A stretch of 64,000 nucleotides of DNA. It comes from JADKAV01 sp963704075. GTDB taxonomy: Bacteria; Actinomycetota; Actinomycetes; S36-B12; UBA10799. Location: the NCBI GenBank assembly GCA_963704075.1, contig CAVPGV010000015.1:1-64000 (forward strand), given 5' to 3'. Below, in pieces: positions 26,387 to 36,237 of the stretch. Every line of letters starts with the position of its first letter. Position 1 is the first letter of the stretch. The position numbers were made by a program, and so were the translations under genes. A model generated the notes under the pieces. That model was not told the origin of the DNA. It ran no database searches and saw nothing but the letters and a program-made list of their open reading frames with translations.

Positions 26387-26607
26387 GCCACGACCTCGTC
26401 ATTCGTAATGCCCAACTCGCGCTCACGCATGATCGTGTAGATACGAGCGATGTCCTTCTTGACCGCCCGCAGGCGGCCGTGGTTCTCCAGCTGGCCGGTG
26501 GCGGACTGGAAGCGCAAGTTGAACAACTCCTCCTTGCTCTCCTTCAGTTTCGCCACGAGCTCTTCGTTGCTCAGTAGCCGCAACTCTTCGGTCTTCGTAG
26601 CAGGCAT
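26383..26607 (-). CDS. rpmC: 50S ribosomal protein L29
   Basis: 74 residues, all helical: LRLLSNEELVAKLKESKEEL, FNLRFQSATGQLENHGRLRA and DIARIYTIMRERELG. Near the tunnel exit. Shares a base with the rplP stop. Confidence 0.97.
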   Translation of the reverse strand: MPATKTEELRLLSNEELVAKLKESKEELFNLRFQSATGQLENHGRLRAVKKDIARIYTIMRERELGITNDEVVA

Positions 26608-27026
26608 CAGTCCTCACTCACTTCGCGCCGCACGATCCGGCATTTCATCGGCAGCTTGTGGGCTGCGCGCTCCAGTGCCTCGTGTGCGGTCTGCTCGTTG
26701 GGGTAGGTCAGCTCGAACATGACCCGGCCCGGCTTGACGTTGGCGACCCACCACTCGGGTGAGCCCTTGCCGGAACCCATGCGGGTCTCCGCCGGCTTCT
26801 TGGTCAGGGGGCGGTCCGGGTAGATGTTGATCCAGACCTTCCCGCCACGCTTGATGTGACGGGTCATCGCGATACGGGCGGCCTCGATCTGACGGTTGGT
26901 GATGTAGGCCGGCTCCACGGCCTGCAGGCCCCAGTCGCCGAAGGCCACCTTGGTACCGCCCTTGGCCATACCGCTGCGCTTCGGGTGGTGCTGCTTGCGG
27001 TGCTTCACTCTGCGGGGAATCAACAT
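26607..27026 (-). CDS. rplP: 50S ribosomal protein L16
   Basis: 139 residues: MLIPRRVKHRKQHHPKRSGM, GLQAVEPAYITNRQIEAARI and ETRMGSGKGSPEWWVANVKP. Near the peptidyl-transferase centre. The ATG is right after the rpsC stop; the upstream open frame overlaps rpsC and is not used. Confidence 0.98.
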   Translation of the reverse strand: MLIPRRVKHRKQHHPKRSGMAKGGTKVAFGDWGLQAVEPAYITNRQIEAARIAMTRHIKRGGKVWINIYPDRPLTKKPAETRMGSGKGSPEWWVANVKPGRVMFELTYPNEQTAHEALERAAHKLPMKCRIVRREVSED

Positions 27027-27027
27027 G

Positions 27028-27879
27028 TCAGGCCTCCGTCGCCACCGGGGTCTCGGCGGGCGCCTCGACCGGTGCGGTCTTGGTTTGCTGCTCGCCACCG
27101 CGGGATCCGCGATCGCCACGGTCCCCGCGATCGCCACGGTCACGTCCACCACGGCCTTCACGGCGGCCACGGCCCGGCGAACCGGAGCGCTGCAGACGCG
27201 CCTGGCGCTGCTGCTCGCGCTCGGTGCGGTCGGTCGACACCTCGCCGTGGTAGATCCACACCTTGACGCCGATCCGGCCGAACGTGGTCCGTGCCTCGTA
27301 GAACCCGAAGTCGATATCCGCGCGCAGCGTGTGCAGCGGAACCCGGCCTTCGCGGTAGAACTCGGTACGGCTCATCTCCGCGCCGCCGAGGCGACCGGAG
27401 ACCTGCACCCGGATGCCGAGCGCGCCGGCCCGCTGCGCGGACTGCATTCCCTTGCGCATCGCGCGCCGGAACGACACGCGGCTGGACAACTGCTCGGCGA
27501 TGCCCTGGGCTACCAGTTGCGCGTCGACCTCGGGGTTCTTCACCTCGAGGATATTCAACTGCACCTGCTTGCCGGTGAGCTTTTCGAGCTCCATCCGCAG
27601 CCGCTCGGCCTCGGCGCCCTTGCGGCCGATCACGATGCCCGGACGCGCAGTATGGATGTAGATGATGACCCGGTCGCGGGTGCGCTCGATCTCCACCTTG
27701 GAGATGCCGGCGCGTTCCATGCCCACGGACAGCAACCGGCGGATCTTGACATCCTCGGCGACGTAGTCGGCATAGGTCTGACCGGGTTTCGTGCTGTCGG
27801 TGAACCAGCGGGTCACATATTCACTTGTGATCCCAAGCCGGAACCCGTGCGGGTGTATCTTCTGACCCACGTGGCTCAC
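27028..27879 (-). CDS. rpsC: 30S ribosomal protein S3 with Arg-Gly-Asp tail
   Basis: 283 residues. N-terminal KH domain (ISKVEIERTRDRVIIYIHTA, then PGIVIGRKGAEAERLRMELE) and the C-terminal S3 domain. From about residue 235 the tail contains a run of RGD triplets and ends with a Thr/Pro/Ala stretch. S3 is usually 210-240 residues; actinobacterial forms are longer. Confidence 0.97.
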   Translation of the reverse strand: MSHVGQKIHPHGFRLGITSEYVTRWFTDSTKPGQTYADYVAEDVKIRRLLSVGMERAGISKVEIERTRDRVIIYIHTARPGIVIGRKGAEAERLRMELEKLTGKQVQLNILEVKNPEVDAQLVAQGIAEQLSSRVSFRRAMRKGMQSAQRAGALGIRVQVSGRLGGAEMSRTEFYREGRVPLHTLRADIDFGFYEARTTFGRIGVKVWIYHGEVSTDRTEREQQRQARLQRSGSPGRGRREGRGGRDRGDRGDRGDRGSRGGEQQTKTAPVEAPAETPVATEA

Positions 27880-28235
27880 CCCTTCCCTTCGGCCGCCGCC
27901 GCTGTGCGCGACGCGACGACCACTGTGATGTGACTCGTACGCTTACGGATGCGGGCCGCCGATCCACGCGCCCGGGGGCGGAAGCGTTTCATCGTCGGAC
28001 CTTCGTCCACGTACACCTCGGACACGAACAGGTCGTTCGGGTCCATGCTGTTGTTGTTGGTGGCGTTGGCGATGGCGCTGTCGAGCACCTTGCCCACCGG
28101 TTCGCTTGCCGCCTGCGGAGCGAATCGGAGAACCGCCTGCGCCTGCTCGGTCGGCAGACCCCGGATGAGGTCCACCACCCGACGCGCCTTCATAGGCGTG
28201 ACGCGCACATACCGCGCGCGGGCCCTGGCTTCCAT
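27876..28235 (-). CDS. rplV: 50S ribosomal protein L22
   Basis: 119 residues: ARYVRVTPMKARRVVDLIRG at the start and LFVSEVYVDEGPTMKRFRPR, the loop that lines the exit tunnel. Four-base overlap with rpsC. Confidence 0.98.
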   Translation of the reverse strand: MEARARARYVRVTPMKARRVVDLIRGLPTEQAQAVLRFAPQAASEPVGKVLDSAIANATNNNSMDPNDLFVSEVYVDEGPTMKRFRPRARGSAARIRKRTSHITVVVASRTAAAAEGKG

Positions 28236-28282
28236 CGCTATCCCTGCCTTCTCGAAATCGTGTCTGGTGTCTTCGTGCGCCG

Positions 28283-28564
28283 TTAGCGGCGCTTGGCCTT
28301 GCGGTCGTCCTTGATGTGACCGCGGAAGGTCCGGGTCGGGGCGAACTCACCGAGCTTGTGGCCGACCATGTTCTCGGTGATGAACACCGGGATGTGCTTG
28401 CGGCCGTCGTGCACCGCGAGCGTGTGACCCAGCATGGCCGGGACGATCATGGACCGGCGCGACCAGGTCTTGATGACCGCTTTGCTGCCCTTGTCGTTCT
28501 GCGCCTCAACCTTCTTCATGAGGTGCGTGTCGACGAAGGGACCCTTCTTCAGACTGCGTGGCAT
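28283..28564 (-). CDS. rpsS: 30S ribosomal protein S19
   Basis: 93 residues: PRSLKKGPFVDTHLMKKVEA, TWSRRSMIVPAMLGHTLAVH and MVGHKLGEFAPTRTFRGHIK. Located in the 30S head with S13. Confidence 0.98.
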   Translation of the reverse strand: MPRSLKKGPFVDTHLMKKVEAQNDKGSKAVIKTWSRRSMIVPAMLGHTLAVHDGRKHIPVFITENMVGHKLGEFAPTRTFRGHIKDDRKAKRR

Positions 28565-28575
28565 CGTGTTTCCCT

Positions 28576-29412
<837 letters not shown>

Positions 29413-29426
29413 GTCTGTTCCCTGCC

Positions 29427-29726
29427 TCAGCTGACCGGTCCGCCGAAGATGTCGATGCGATCGCCCTGGGCAACCGTCACCACGGCACGCTTCGAGGCAG
29501 CGCGGTGGCCGAAGCCCGCCCGCGTGCGCACGCGCTTGCCGGCGCGGTTGAGGGTGTTCACACCGGTCACCTTCACGCCGAAGACCTTCTCGACGGCGAT
29601 CTTGATCTCGGTCTTGTTCGCGTCCGGACGCACCAGGAAGGTGTACTTGTTCTCGTCGAGCAGACCGTAGGCCTTCTCCGAGATCACCGGTCCCAGCAGG
29701 ACGTCGCGGTGGTCTGCGATCCTCAT
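29427..29726 (-). CDS. rplW: 50S ribosomal protein L23
   Basis: 99 residues: RDVLLGPVISEKAYGLLDEN, FLVRPDANKTEIKIAVEKVF and RTRAGFGHRAASKRAVVTVA. Docking site for trigger factor and SRP at the tunnel exit. Overlaps rplD by four bases. Confidence 0.98.
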   Translation of the reverse strand: MRIADHRDVLLGPVISEKAYGLLDENKYTFLVRPDANKTEIKIAVEKVFGVKVTGVNTLNRAGKRVRTRAGFGHRAASKRAVVTVAQGDRIDIFGGPVS

Positions 29727-30454
29727 GCGGACTCCTCTTCAGTGTCGGGCGCTTGCGCTTCGTCCGAGGCCACGGGGGGCTCGGCCGCAGCGTCGACCTC
29801 AGTGGACGTGGCTGTCGCCTTGCCCGACACACGCGGTCCGGTCAGGAACTGCTCGAGAGCAGCCTGCGTGAACACGATGTCGTCGTTGATCAGCACGTCG
29901 TAGGTGTTGAGCTGATCCGGGGTCAGCAGGTGCACCTCCGGGGCGTTGCGCAACGACAGCCAGGTGACGTCGTCGGAACGCTGCGCCACCACGAGCACCG
30001 ACGTGGCATCGGTGATGCTGCGCAGGGCGCTCAGTGCGGCTTTGGTGGAGACCGCGTCGACCAGACCGGTCACCACGTGCACCTTGTCGGCACGTGCCCG
30101 GTCGGACAAGGCGCCACGCAGTGCGGCGGCCTTCATCTTCTTGGGCGTCTTCTGCTCGTAGTTGCGCGGGGTCGGCCCGTGCACCACACCACCGCCGGCG
30201 AACTGCGGAGCACGCACCGAACCCTGACGGGCGCGGCCGGTGCCCTTCTGCCGGTACGGCTTGCGGCCGCCACCGGCGACCTCGGCGCGGGTCTTCGTCT
30301 TGTGTGTTCCCTGGCGGGCGGCGGCCAGTTGTGCCACCACCACCTGGTGGATCAACGGCACGTTGGTCTGCACGTTGAACACCTCGGCTGGCAACTCCAC
30401 GCTGCCGGCGGCGTCACCGCCTGGGGTCTTGATGTCGATCGATGTCATGGTCAT
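29723..30454 (-). CDS. rplD: 50S ribosomal protein L4 with acidic tail
   Basis: 243 residues. The core has GTHKTKTRAEVAGGGRKPYR, QKGTGRARQGSVRAPQFAGG and PTPRNYEQKTPKKMKAAALR. The last 35 residues are acidic and Ala/Pro rich, longer than usual for L4. ATG at 30454 overlaps the rplC stop. Confidence 0.98.
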   Translation of the reverse strand: MTMTSIDIKTPGGDAAGSVELPAEVFNVQTNVPLIHQVVVAQLAAARQGTHKTKTRAEVAGGGRKPYRQKGTGRARQGSVRAPQFAGGGVVHGPTPRNYEQKTPKKMKAAALRGALSDRARADKVHVVTGLVDAVSTKAALSALRSITDATSVLVVAQRSDDVTWLSLRNAPEVHLLTPDQLNTYDVLINDDIVFTQAALEQFLTGPRVSGKATATSTEVDAAAEPPVASDEAQAPDTEEESA

Positions 30455-31098
30455 GCGCCCTTCGCGATGTCGCGGATCAGCACCAGCGCACCCTTGGGTC
30501 CGGGGATGGCGCCCTTGATCAGGATCAGGTTGCGCTCGGGGTCCACCGACTGCACCTTCAGCGCCTGGGTCGTCACGCGGTCGGAGCCCATACGTCCGGC
30601 CATGTTCAGACCCTTGAAGACCCGGCCCGGGGTGGCGCAGCCACCGATCGAACCCGGCGAGCGGTGCTTGCGGTGCACACCGTGGCTGGCACGCAGGCCG
30701 TGGAAGCCGTGACGCTTCATGACACCGGCGAAGCCCTTGCCCTTGCTGGTGGCGGTCACGTCGACCCGGTCACCGGCGGCGAAGACGTCGGCCTTGAGCT
30801 CCTGGCCCAGCGTGTACTCCGAGGCGTCCTCGGTGCGCAGCTCGACCATGTCCCGGCGCGGGGTCACCCCGGCCTTGGCGAAGTGCCCGCCGTCGGGCTT
30901 GTTCACCTTGCGCGGGTCGATGGCGCCGAACGCCAACTGGACCGCGGAGTAGCCGTCGGTCTCCGGCGTGCGGATCTGCGTCACCACACAGGGACCGGCC
31001 TCGACCACGGTCACCGGAACGATCCGGTTGTTCTCATCCCATACCTGGGTCATGCCGAGCTTGGTGCCCAGCAGCCCTTTGCGAGTTCTCGTCTTCAT
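30451..31098 (-). CDS. rplC: 50S ribosomal protein L3
   Basis: 215 residues: GLLGTKLGMTQVWDENNRIV at the start, KGFAGVMKRHGFHGLRASHG and the tip GGCATPGRVFKGLNMAGRMG. Assembly initiator of the 50S subunit. Confidence 0.98.
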   Translation of the reverse strand: MKTRTRKGLLGTKLGMTQVWDENNRIVPVTVVEAGPCVVTQIRTPETDGYSAVQLAFGAIDPRKVNKPDGGHFAKAGVTPRRDMVELRTEDASEYTLGQELKADVFAAGDRVDVTATSKGKGFAGVMKRHGFHGLRASHGVHRKHRSPGSIGGCATPGRVFKGLNMAGRMGSDRVTTQALKVQSVDPERNLILIKGAIPGPKGALVLIRDIAKGA

Positions 31099-31106
31099 GT
31101 GGTGTC

Positions 31107-31415
31107 CTACAGCTTGATCTCGATCTCGACACCGGCCGGCAGATCCAGCTTCATCAGCGAATCAACGGTCTTCGGGGTCGGATCGAGGATGTCGATCAGT
31201 CGTTTGTGGGTGCGCATCTCGAAGTGCTCGCGACTGTCCTTGTACTTGTGCGGCGAGCGGATGACGCAGTACACGTTCTTCTCCGTCGGCAGCGGCACAG
31301 GACCGGCGACCTTCGCGCCCGTGCGCGAAACGGTGTCCACGATCGTCTTCGCCCACTTGTCGATGACTTCGTGGTCATAGGCCTTGAGCCTGATGCGGAT
31401 CTTCTGTCCCGCCAT
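31107..31415 (-). CDS. rpsJ: 30S ribosomal protein S10
   Basis: 102 residues: KIRIRLKAYDHEVIDKWAKT, VPLPTEKNVYCVIRSPHKYK and the tail LPAGVEIEIKL. Also the NusE partner of NusB in antitermination. Heads the S10 operon after the tuf gene. Confidence 0.98.
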   Translation of the reverse strand: MAGQKIRIRLKAYDHEVIDKWAKTIVDTVSRTGAKVAGPVPLPTEKNVYCVIRSPHKYKDSREHFEMRTHKRLIDILDPTPKTVDSLMKLDLPAGVEIEIKL

Positions 31416-31491
31416 GGCGCTTGTTTCCTCTTCTTCTCGCCGCTGTGGTTCTGGGGTGCCCCGCAGGTCGGGGATGCCGGGTGGTGCCGAC

Positions 31492-31507
31492 ACCCCCGAC
31501 CGGGGGT
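31492..31507 (-). terminator. Short hairpin between tuf and rpsJ
   Basis: ACCCCC / GGGGGT with a 4-nt loop, ten bases after the tuf stop, without a U-tract. It could partly separate the str and S10 operons. Confidence 0.45.
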
Positions 31508-31517
31508 CGTGCTGGTA

Positions 31518-32711
31518 CTACTTGTTGATCTTGGTGACCCGGCCGGCGCCGACGGTGCGGCCACCTTCCCGGATCGCGAACCGCAGACCGTCTTCCATGG
31601 CGATCGGCTGGATCAGCTGCACCGACATCTCGGTGTTGTCGCCGGGCATCACCATCTCGGTGCCGTCCGGCAGCGTCACCACACCGGTCACGTCCGTGGT
31701 GCGGAAGTAGAACTGCGGGCGGTAGTTGTTGAAGAACGGCGTGTGACGGCCACCCTCGTCCTTGCTCAGGATGTAGACCTGGGCCTCGAACTCGGTGTGC
31801 GGGGTCACGCTACCGGGCTTGCACACGACCATTCCGCGCTCGACGTCCTCGCGCTTGGTGCCACGCAGCAGCAGTCCGACGTTCTCGCCGGCCTGGCCCT
31901 CATCGAGCAGCTTGCGGAACATCTCGATGCCGGTCACGGTCGTCTTCTGCGAGTCGTCGCGGATGCCGATCATCTCGACCTCCTCGTTGACCTTGACGAT
32001 GCCGCGCTCGATACGACCGGTGACGACAGTGCCGCGACCGGTGATCGTGAACACGTCCTCCACGGGCATCAAGAACGGCTTCTCGACCTCGCGCTCGGGG
32101 GTCGGGATGAAGTCATCCACGGCCTGCATGAGCTCGAGAATCGACTCGCCCCACTTCTCGTCGCCGTTCAGCGCCGGAGCCGCGGCAACCTTCACCACGG
32201 GGGTGTCGTCGCCGGGGAACTCGTAGGTGGTGAGCAGTTCCCGGATCTCCATGTCGACGAGCTCGAGGATCTCCTCGTCGTCGACCATGTCGCACTTGTT
32301 CAGGGCCACGACGATGCTCGGCACGCCGACCTGGCGGGCGAGCAGCACGTGCTCCTTCGTCTGCGGCATCGGGCCGTCAGTGGCTGCGACCACGAGGATC
32401 GCACCGTCCATCTGCGCGGCACCGGTGATCATGTTCTTGATGTAGTCGGCGTGACCCGGGCAGTCCACGTGGGCGTAGTGCCGGGCCTCGGTCTGGTACT
32501 CGACGTGCGCGATCGAGATCGTGATACCACGCTGACGCTCTTCAGGGGCCTTGTCGATCATGTCGAAAGGCGTGAAGGGGTTCAGGTCGGGGTACTTGTC
32601 GTGCAGCACCTTGGTGATCGCCGCGGTCAGCGTCGTCTTCCCGTGGTCGATGTGACCGATGGTGCCGATGTTGACGTGGGGCTTCGTCCGCTCGAACTTC
32701 GCCTTCGCCAC
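31518..32711 (-). CDS. tuf: Elongation factor Tu
   Basis: 397 residues. Delivers aminoacyl-tRNA to the ribosome. The G motifs are GHIDHGKTTLT, DCPGHADYI and NKCDMVDD; domains 2 and 3 contain GRGTVVTGRIERG and RPQFYFRTTDVTGV. Follows fusA in the str operon. Confidence 0.98.
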   Translation of the reverse strand: MAKAKFERTKPHVNIGTIGHIDHGKTTLTAAITKVLHDKYPDLNPFTPFDMIDKAPEERQRGITISIAHVEYQTEARHYAHVDCPGHADYIKNMITGAAQMDGAILVVAATDGPMPQTKEHVLLARQVGVPSIVVALNKCDMVDDEEILELVDMEIRELLTTYEFPGDDTPVVKVAAAPALNGDEKWGESILELMQAVDDFIPTPEREVEKPFLMPVEDVFTITGRGTVVTGRIERGIVKVNEEVEMIGIRDDSQKTTVTGIEMFRKLLDEGQAGENVGLLLRGTKREDVERGMVVCKPGSVTPHTEFEAQVYILSKDEGGRHTPFFNNYRPQFYFRTTDVTGVVTLPDGTEMVMPGDNTEMSVQLIQPIAMEDGLRFAIREGGRTVGAGRVTKINK

Positions 32712-32833
32712 TGCGGTCCTCCTATTGATTCTGGACTGACGGCCGTCTCCCGGGTGGGAATCGGCCTGACTGCCTAACTTCGGTTGTTTGTTGTGGTTGG
32801 GTGCCTCAAACCTCGAGACGTTGACGTTCGGGA

Positions 32834-34936
32834 CTATTCCCCGCGCGCCTTGGCAATGATCTCCTCGGCCACGTTGTTCGGTACCTGGGCATAGGAGTCG
32901 AACTGCATGCTGTAACTCGCGCGCCCCTGGGTCTTGCTCCGGAGATCTCCGACGTAGCCGAACATCTCCGACAGGGGAACGAGAGCTTTCACGACGCGGG
33001 CGCCGCTGCGCTCCTCCATGGCCTGGATCTGGCCACGGCGCGAGTTCAGGTCACCGATCACGTCACCCATGAAGTCGTCCGGCGTGGTGACCTCGACGGC
33101 CATCATCGGCTCCAGCAACACGGGCTTGGCTTTGCGGGCGGCCTCTTTGAAGGCCATCGACCCGGCGATCTTGAACGCCAGCTCCGAGGAGTCGACGTCG
33201 TGGTAGGCGCCGTCGAGCAGCGTCACCTTGAGGTCGACCATCGGGTAGCCGGCGAGGATCCCGGTTGTCATGGCTTCCTTGCAGCCGGCGTCCACGCTCG
33301 GGATGTACTCGCGCGGGATGCGGCCACCAGTGACCTTGTTGACGAACTCGTAGCCGTTCTCGGCGCGGTCCTCGGACTCCGAGTCGGCGTTCGGCTCCAG
33401 GGCAATGATCACCCGGCCGAACTGTCCGGAACCACCCGTCTGCTTCTTGTGGGTGTACTCCTGCTTTGCCACCGGCATGGTCACCGTCTCGCGGTAGGCC
33501 ACCTGCGGCTTGCCGACGTTGGCCTCGACCCGGAACTCCCGGCGCATGCGGTCGACGAGCACCTCGAGGTGCAACTCGCCCATGCCCGCGATGATCGTCT
33601 GCCCGGTCTCCTCGTCGGAGTGGACCTGGAACGTCGGGTCCTCCTCGGCCAGCCGCTGGATGGCGGTAGCGAGCTTGTCCTGGTCGCCCTTGGTCTTCGG
33701 CTCGATGGCCACCTCGATCACCGGGGCGGGGAACGTCATCGACTCCAGCACGATCGGGTTCGCCGGGTCGCACAGCGTCTCACCGGTGGTGGTGTCCTTC
33801 AGACCCATCACCGCGACGATCTCCCCGGCACCCACCGACGCGATCTCCTCGCGCTTGTTGGCGTGCATCCGGTAGATCTTGCCGATGCGCTCCTTGCGGG
33901 CCTTCACGCTGTTCAGCACCTGCGTTCCGGTGTTCAGCACGCCGGAGTAGATGCGGATGTAGGTGAGTTTGCCCAGGTGCGGGTCACTGGCGATCTTGAA
34001 CGCCAGCGCCGAGAACGGCTCCTCGTCGTTGGGCTTGCGCTCCATGACCACGGACTCGTCGTTGGGCTTGTGCCCGGTGATGGCCGCGACGTCCAACGGG
34101 GTCGGCAGGTACGCGACCACCGCGTCGAGCATGGGCTGCACACCCTTGTTCTTGAACGCCGATCCGGTGAGCACCGGGGTGAGCTTGCCGTCGAGGGTCG
34201 CCCGCCGGATGCCGGCCTGCAGTTGGGCCTCGGAGGGCTCTTCGCCCTCGAGGTACATGTGCATGATGTCGTCGTCGGCCTCGGCCAGCGTCTCGATCAA
34301 CTTCTCGCGGTACTCCGCGACCTGATCGGCCATTTCGGCGGGAATGTCCTCCAGGACGTAGTCCTCACCGATCAGGGTCTCACCGCGCCACATCATGGCC
34401 TTCATACGGATCAGGTCGACCAGCCCGATGAAGTCGGACTCGGCTCCGATCGGCAGTTGCAGCACCAACGGGGTGGCACCGAGGCGCGACACGATGGTGT
34501 CGACGCAGAAGAAGAAGTCCGCGCCGGTGCGGTCGAGTTTGTTCACGAAACAGATGCGCGGGACGGCGTACTTGTCGGCCTGACGCCACACCGTTTCGGA
34601 CTGCGGCTCCACGCCGGCAACGCCGTCGAACACCGCGACCGCACCGTCGAGCACCCGCAGCGACCGCTCCACCTCAACAGTGAAGTCGACGTGCCCAGGG
34701 GTGTCGATGATGTTGATCTGGGTGCCCTTCCACTCACAGGTGGTGGCTGCCGAGGTGATGGTGATACCGCGTTCCTGCTCCTGCTCCATCCAGTCCATCG
34801 TGGCTGCGCCGTCGTGGACCTCACCGATCTTGTAGTTGATGCCGGTGTAGAAGAGGATGCGCTCGGTCGTGGTGGTCTTTCCGGCATCGATATGGGCCAT
34901 GATGCCGATGTTGCGCACGTTGTTGAGATCAGCCAT
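32834..34936 (-). CDS. fusA: Elongation factor G
   Basis: 700 residues. Translocation GTPase with AHIDAGKTTTTERIL, DTPGHVDFT and NKLDRTGADF, then domain IV (GRIPREYIPSVDAGCKEAM) and domain V ending AEEIIAKARGE. A long antisense open frame on the plus strand is a shadow of codon bias. Confidence 0.98.
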   Translation of the reverse strand: MADLNNVRNIGIMAHIDAGKTTTTERILFYTGINYKIGEVHDGAATMDWMEQEQERGITITSAATTCEWKGTQINIIDTPGHVDFTVEVERSLRVLDGAVAVFDGVAGVEPQSETVWRQADKYAVPRICFVNKLDRTGADFFFCVDTIVSRLGATPLVLQLPIGAESDFIGLVDLIRMKAMMWRGETLIGEDYVLEDIPAEMADQVAEYREKLIETLAEADDDIMHMYLEGEEPSEAQLQAGIRRATLDGKLTPVLTGSAFKNKGVQPMLDAVVAYLPTPLDVAAITGHKPNDESVVMERKPNDEEPFSALAFKIASDPHLGKLTYIRIYSGVLNTGTQVLNSVKARKERIGKIYRMHANKREEIASVGAGEIVAVMGLKDTTTGETLCDPANPIVLESMTFPAPVIEVAIEPKTKGDQDKLATAIQRLAEEDPTFQVHSDEETGQTIIAGMGELHLEVLVDRMRREFRVEANVGKPQVAYRETVTMPVAKQEYTHKKQTGGSGQFGRVIIALEPNADSESEDRAENGYEFVNKVTGGRIPREYIPSVDAGCKEAMTTGILAGYPMVDLKVTLLDGAYHDVDSSELAFKIAGSMAFKEAARKAKPVLLEPMMAVEVTTPDDFMGDVIGDLNSRRGQIQAMEERSGARVVKALVPLSEMFGYVGDLRSKTQGRASYSMQFDSYAQVPNNVAEEIIAKARGE

Positions 34937-34948
34937 GTCGTTACGCCC

Positions 34949-35419
34949 CTACCACCGGTAGTGCGCGAAGGCCTTGTTGGCCTCGGCCATCTTGTGGGTG
35001 TCCTCGCGCTTCTTCACGCTGGCGCCGAGGCCGTTGCTGGCGTCCAGCAGCTCGTTGGTGAGGCGCTCGGTCATCGTCTTCTCCCGACGGGCGCGCGAGT
35101 AGGTCACCAACCAGCGCAGGGCCAGGGTGTTGGCGCGGCCGGAGCGGACCTCGACCGGCACCTGGTAGGTCGCGCCACCGACACGGCGGCTCTTGACCTC
35201 GAGGGTCGGACGGATGTTGTCCAGTGCACGCTTGAGCGTCACCAACGGGTCCTGTCCGGACTTTTCACGGCAGCCTTCGAGCGCGCCGTAGACGATCGAC
35301 TCCGCCGTGCTCTTCTTGCCGTCGAGCAGAACCTTGTTCACCAACTGGGTCACCAGTTGCGATTCGTATACGGGGTCGACGACCACTGGCCGCTTGGCAG
35401 CGGGTCCCTTGCGAGGCAT
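34949..35419 (-). CDS. rpsG: 30S ribosomal protein S7
   Basis: 156 residues: PRKGPAAKRPVVVDPVYESQ, ALDNIRPTLEVKSRRVGGAT and RWLVTYSRARREKTMTERLT. Initiates assembly of the 30S head. Shares one base with the rpsL stop. Confidence 0.98.
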   Translation of the reverse strand: MPRKGPAAKRPVVVDPVYESQLVTQLVNKVLLDGKKSTAESIVYGALEGCREKSGQDPLVTLKRALDNIRPTLEVKSRRVGGATYQVPVEVRSGRANTLALRWLVTYSRARREKTMTERLTNELLDASNGLGASVKKREDTHKMAEANKAFAHYRW

Positions 35420-35793
35420 CAGCCCTTCTCCTTCTTCGCGCCGTAACGGCTGCGAGCCTGCTTGCGGTTCTTGACACCCTGGGTGTCAAGGGCCCCGCGG
35501 ACGACCTTGTAGCGCACGCCGGGCAGGTCCTTCACACGGCCACCACGCACGAGCACGATCGAGTGCTCCTGCAGGTTGTGGCCGACACCGGGGATGTACG
35601 CGGTGACCTCGATCTGGCTGGTTAGGCGCACACGGGCGACCTTGCGCAGCGCGGAGTTCGGCTTCTTCGGCGTGGTCGTGTAGACACGGGTGCAGACCCC
35701 ACGGCGCTGCGGGCTTCCTTTGAGCGCAGGGGTCTTGTTCTTGGCGACCTTGTCCTGCCGGCCCTTACGGACCAACTGCTGGATCGTGGGCAC
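35419..35793 (-). CDS. rpsL: 30S ribosomal protein S12
   Basis: 124 residues starting PTIQQLVRKGRQDKVAKNKT from a GTG at 35793, with TTTPKKPNSALRKVARVRLT and the decoding-centre loop VRGGRVKDLPGVRYKVVRG. The Lys residues tied to streptomycin resistance appear wild type (KKPNS and GRVKDLPG). First gene of the str operon; rpoBC is not upstream here. Confidence 0.98.
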   Translation of the reverse strand: MPTIQQLVRKGRQDKVAKNKTPALKGSPQRRGVCTRVYTTTPKKPNSALRKVARVRLTSQIEVTAYIPGVGHNLQEHSIVLVRGGRVKDLPGVRYKVVRGALDTQGVKNRKQARSRYGAKKEKG

Positions 35794-36043
35794 TACGTCT
35801 CCGCTCTTTCGATCGGTGGTCAGTGGCGGCACCGGGGACCGGCACCGTGCGTTGCGACGTCCGGTTCCTCCGACCCACGCGGTCGGGCGTGTCGCGGACT
35901 TCTCCGCATGCCACGCGACCGGTTTTGGGTCGGGGTCAGTTCCCAGCGCTCACGGCGCAAGCCAACCCCTGGGCTTTGAGGCCCCGGTAGGTTGGCTAGT
36001 AGGTCACTAACGGCGGCGTCCGGACGTCCCGGACACTCCTAAA

Positions 36044-36073
36044 AAGGTACCGCACGTCTCACGGCCGGGTCAA
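36044..36073 (-). promoter_or_regulatory. Candidate promoter of the str operon
   Basis: TTGACC (36073-36068), 18-bp spacer, TACCTT (36049-36044). Transcription would start near 36036, leaving a GC-rich leader of about 240 bases before rpsL. The stretch 35794-36237 contains no gene. Confidence 0.6.
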
Positions 36074-36237
36074 AGGGGGTTACCCCGTCAATAGGGCGTT
36101 CGGCGTGTGACCTTGCTTACCTTAGCGCTGAGCGGGGCGGGTACGGGTGATTCGGCGCCCGCGCCCCGGCGTTGCGGGGGGTCAACGTCGGTGCAACGCG
36201 ATCAGCGAGCGGGCGCGGCACCCGTCAGACTGACCGC

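Noticed and set aside
33200..35446. 748-codon open frame on the plus strand
   Set aside because: It is exactly antisense to fusA and rpsG; high GC keeps the reverse frame open. No ribosome site or domain.
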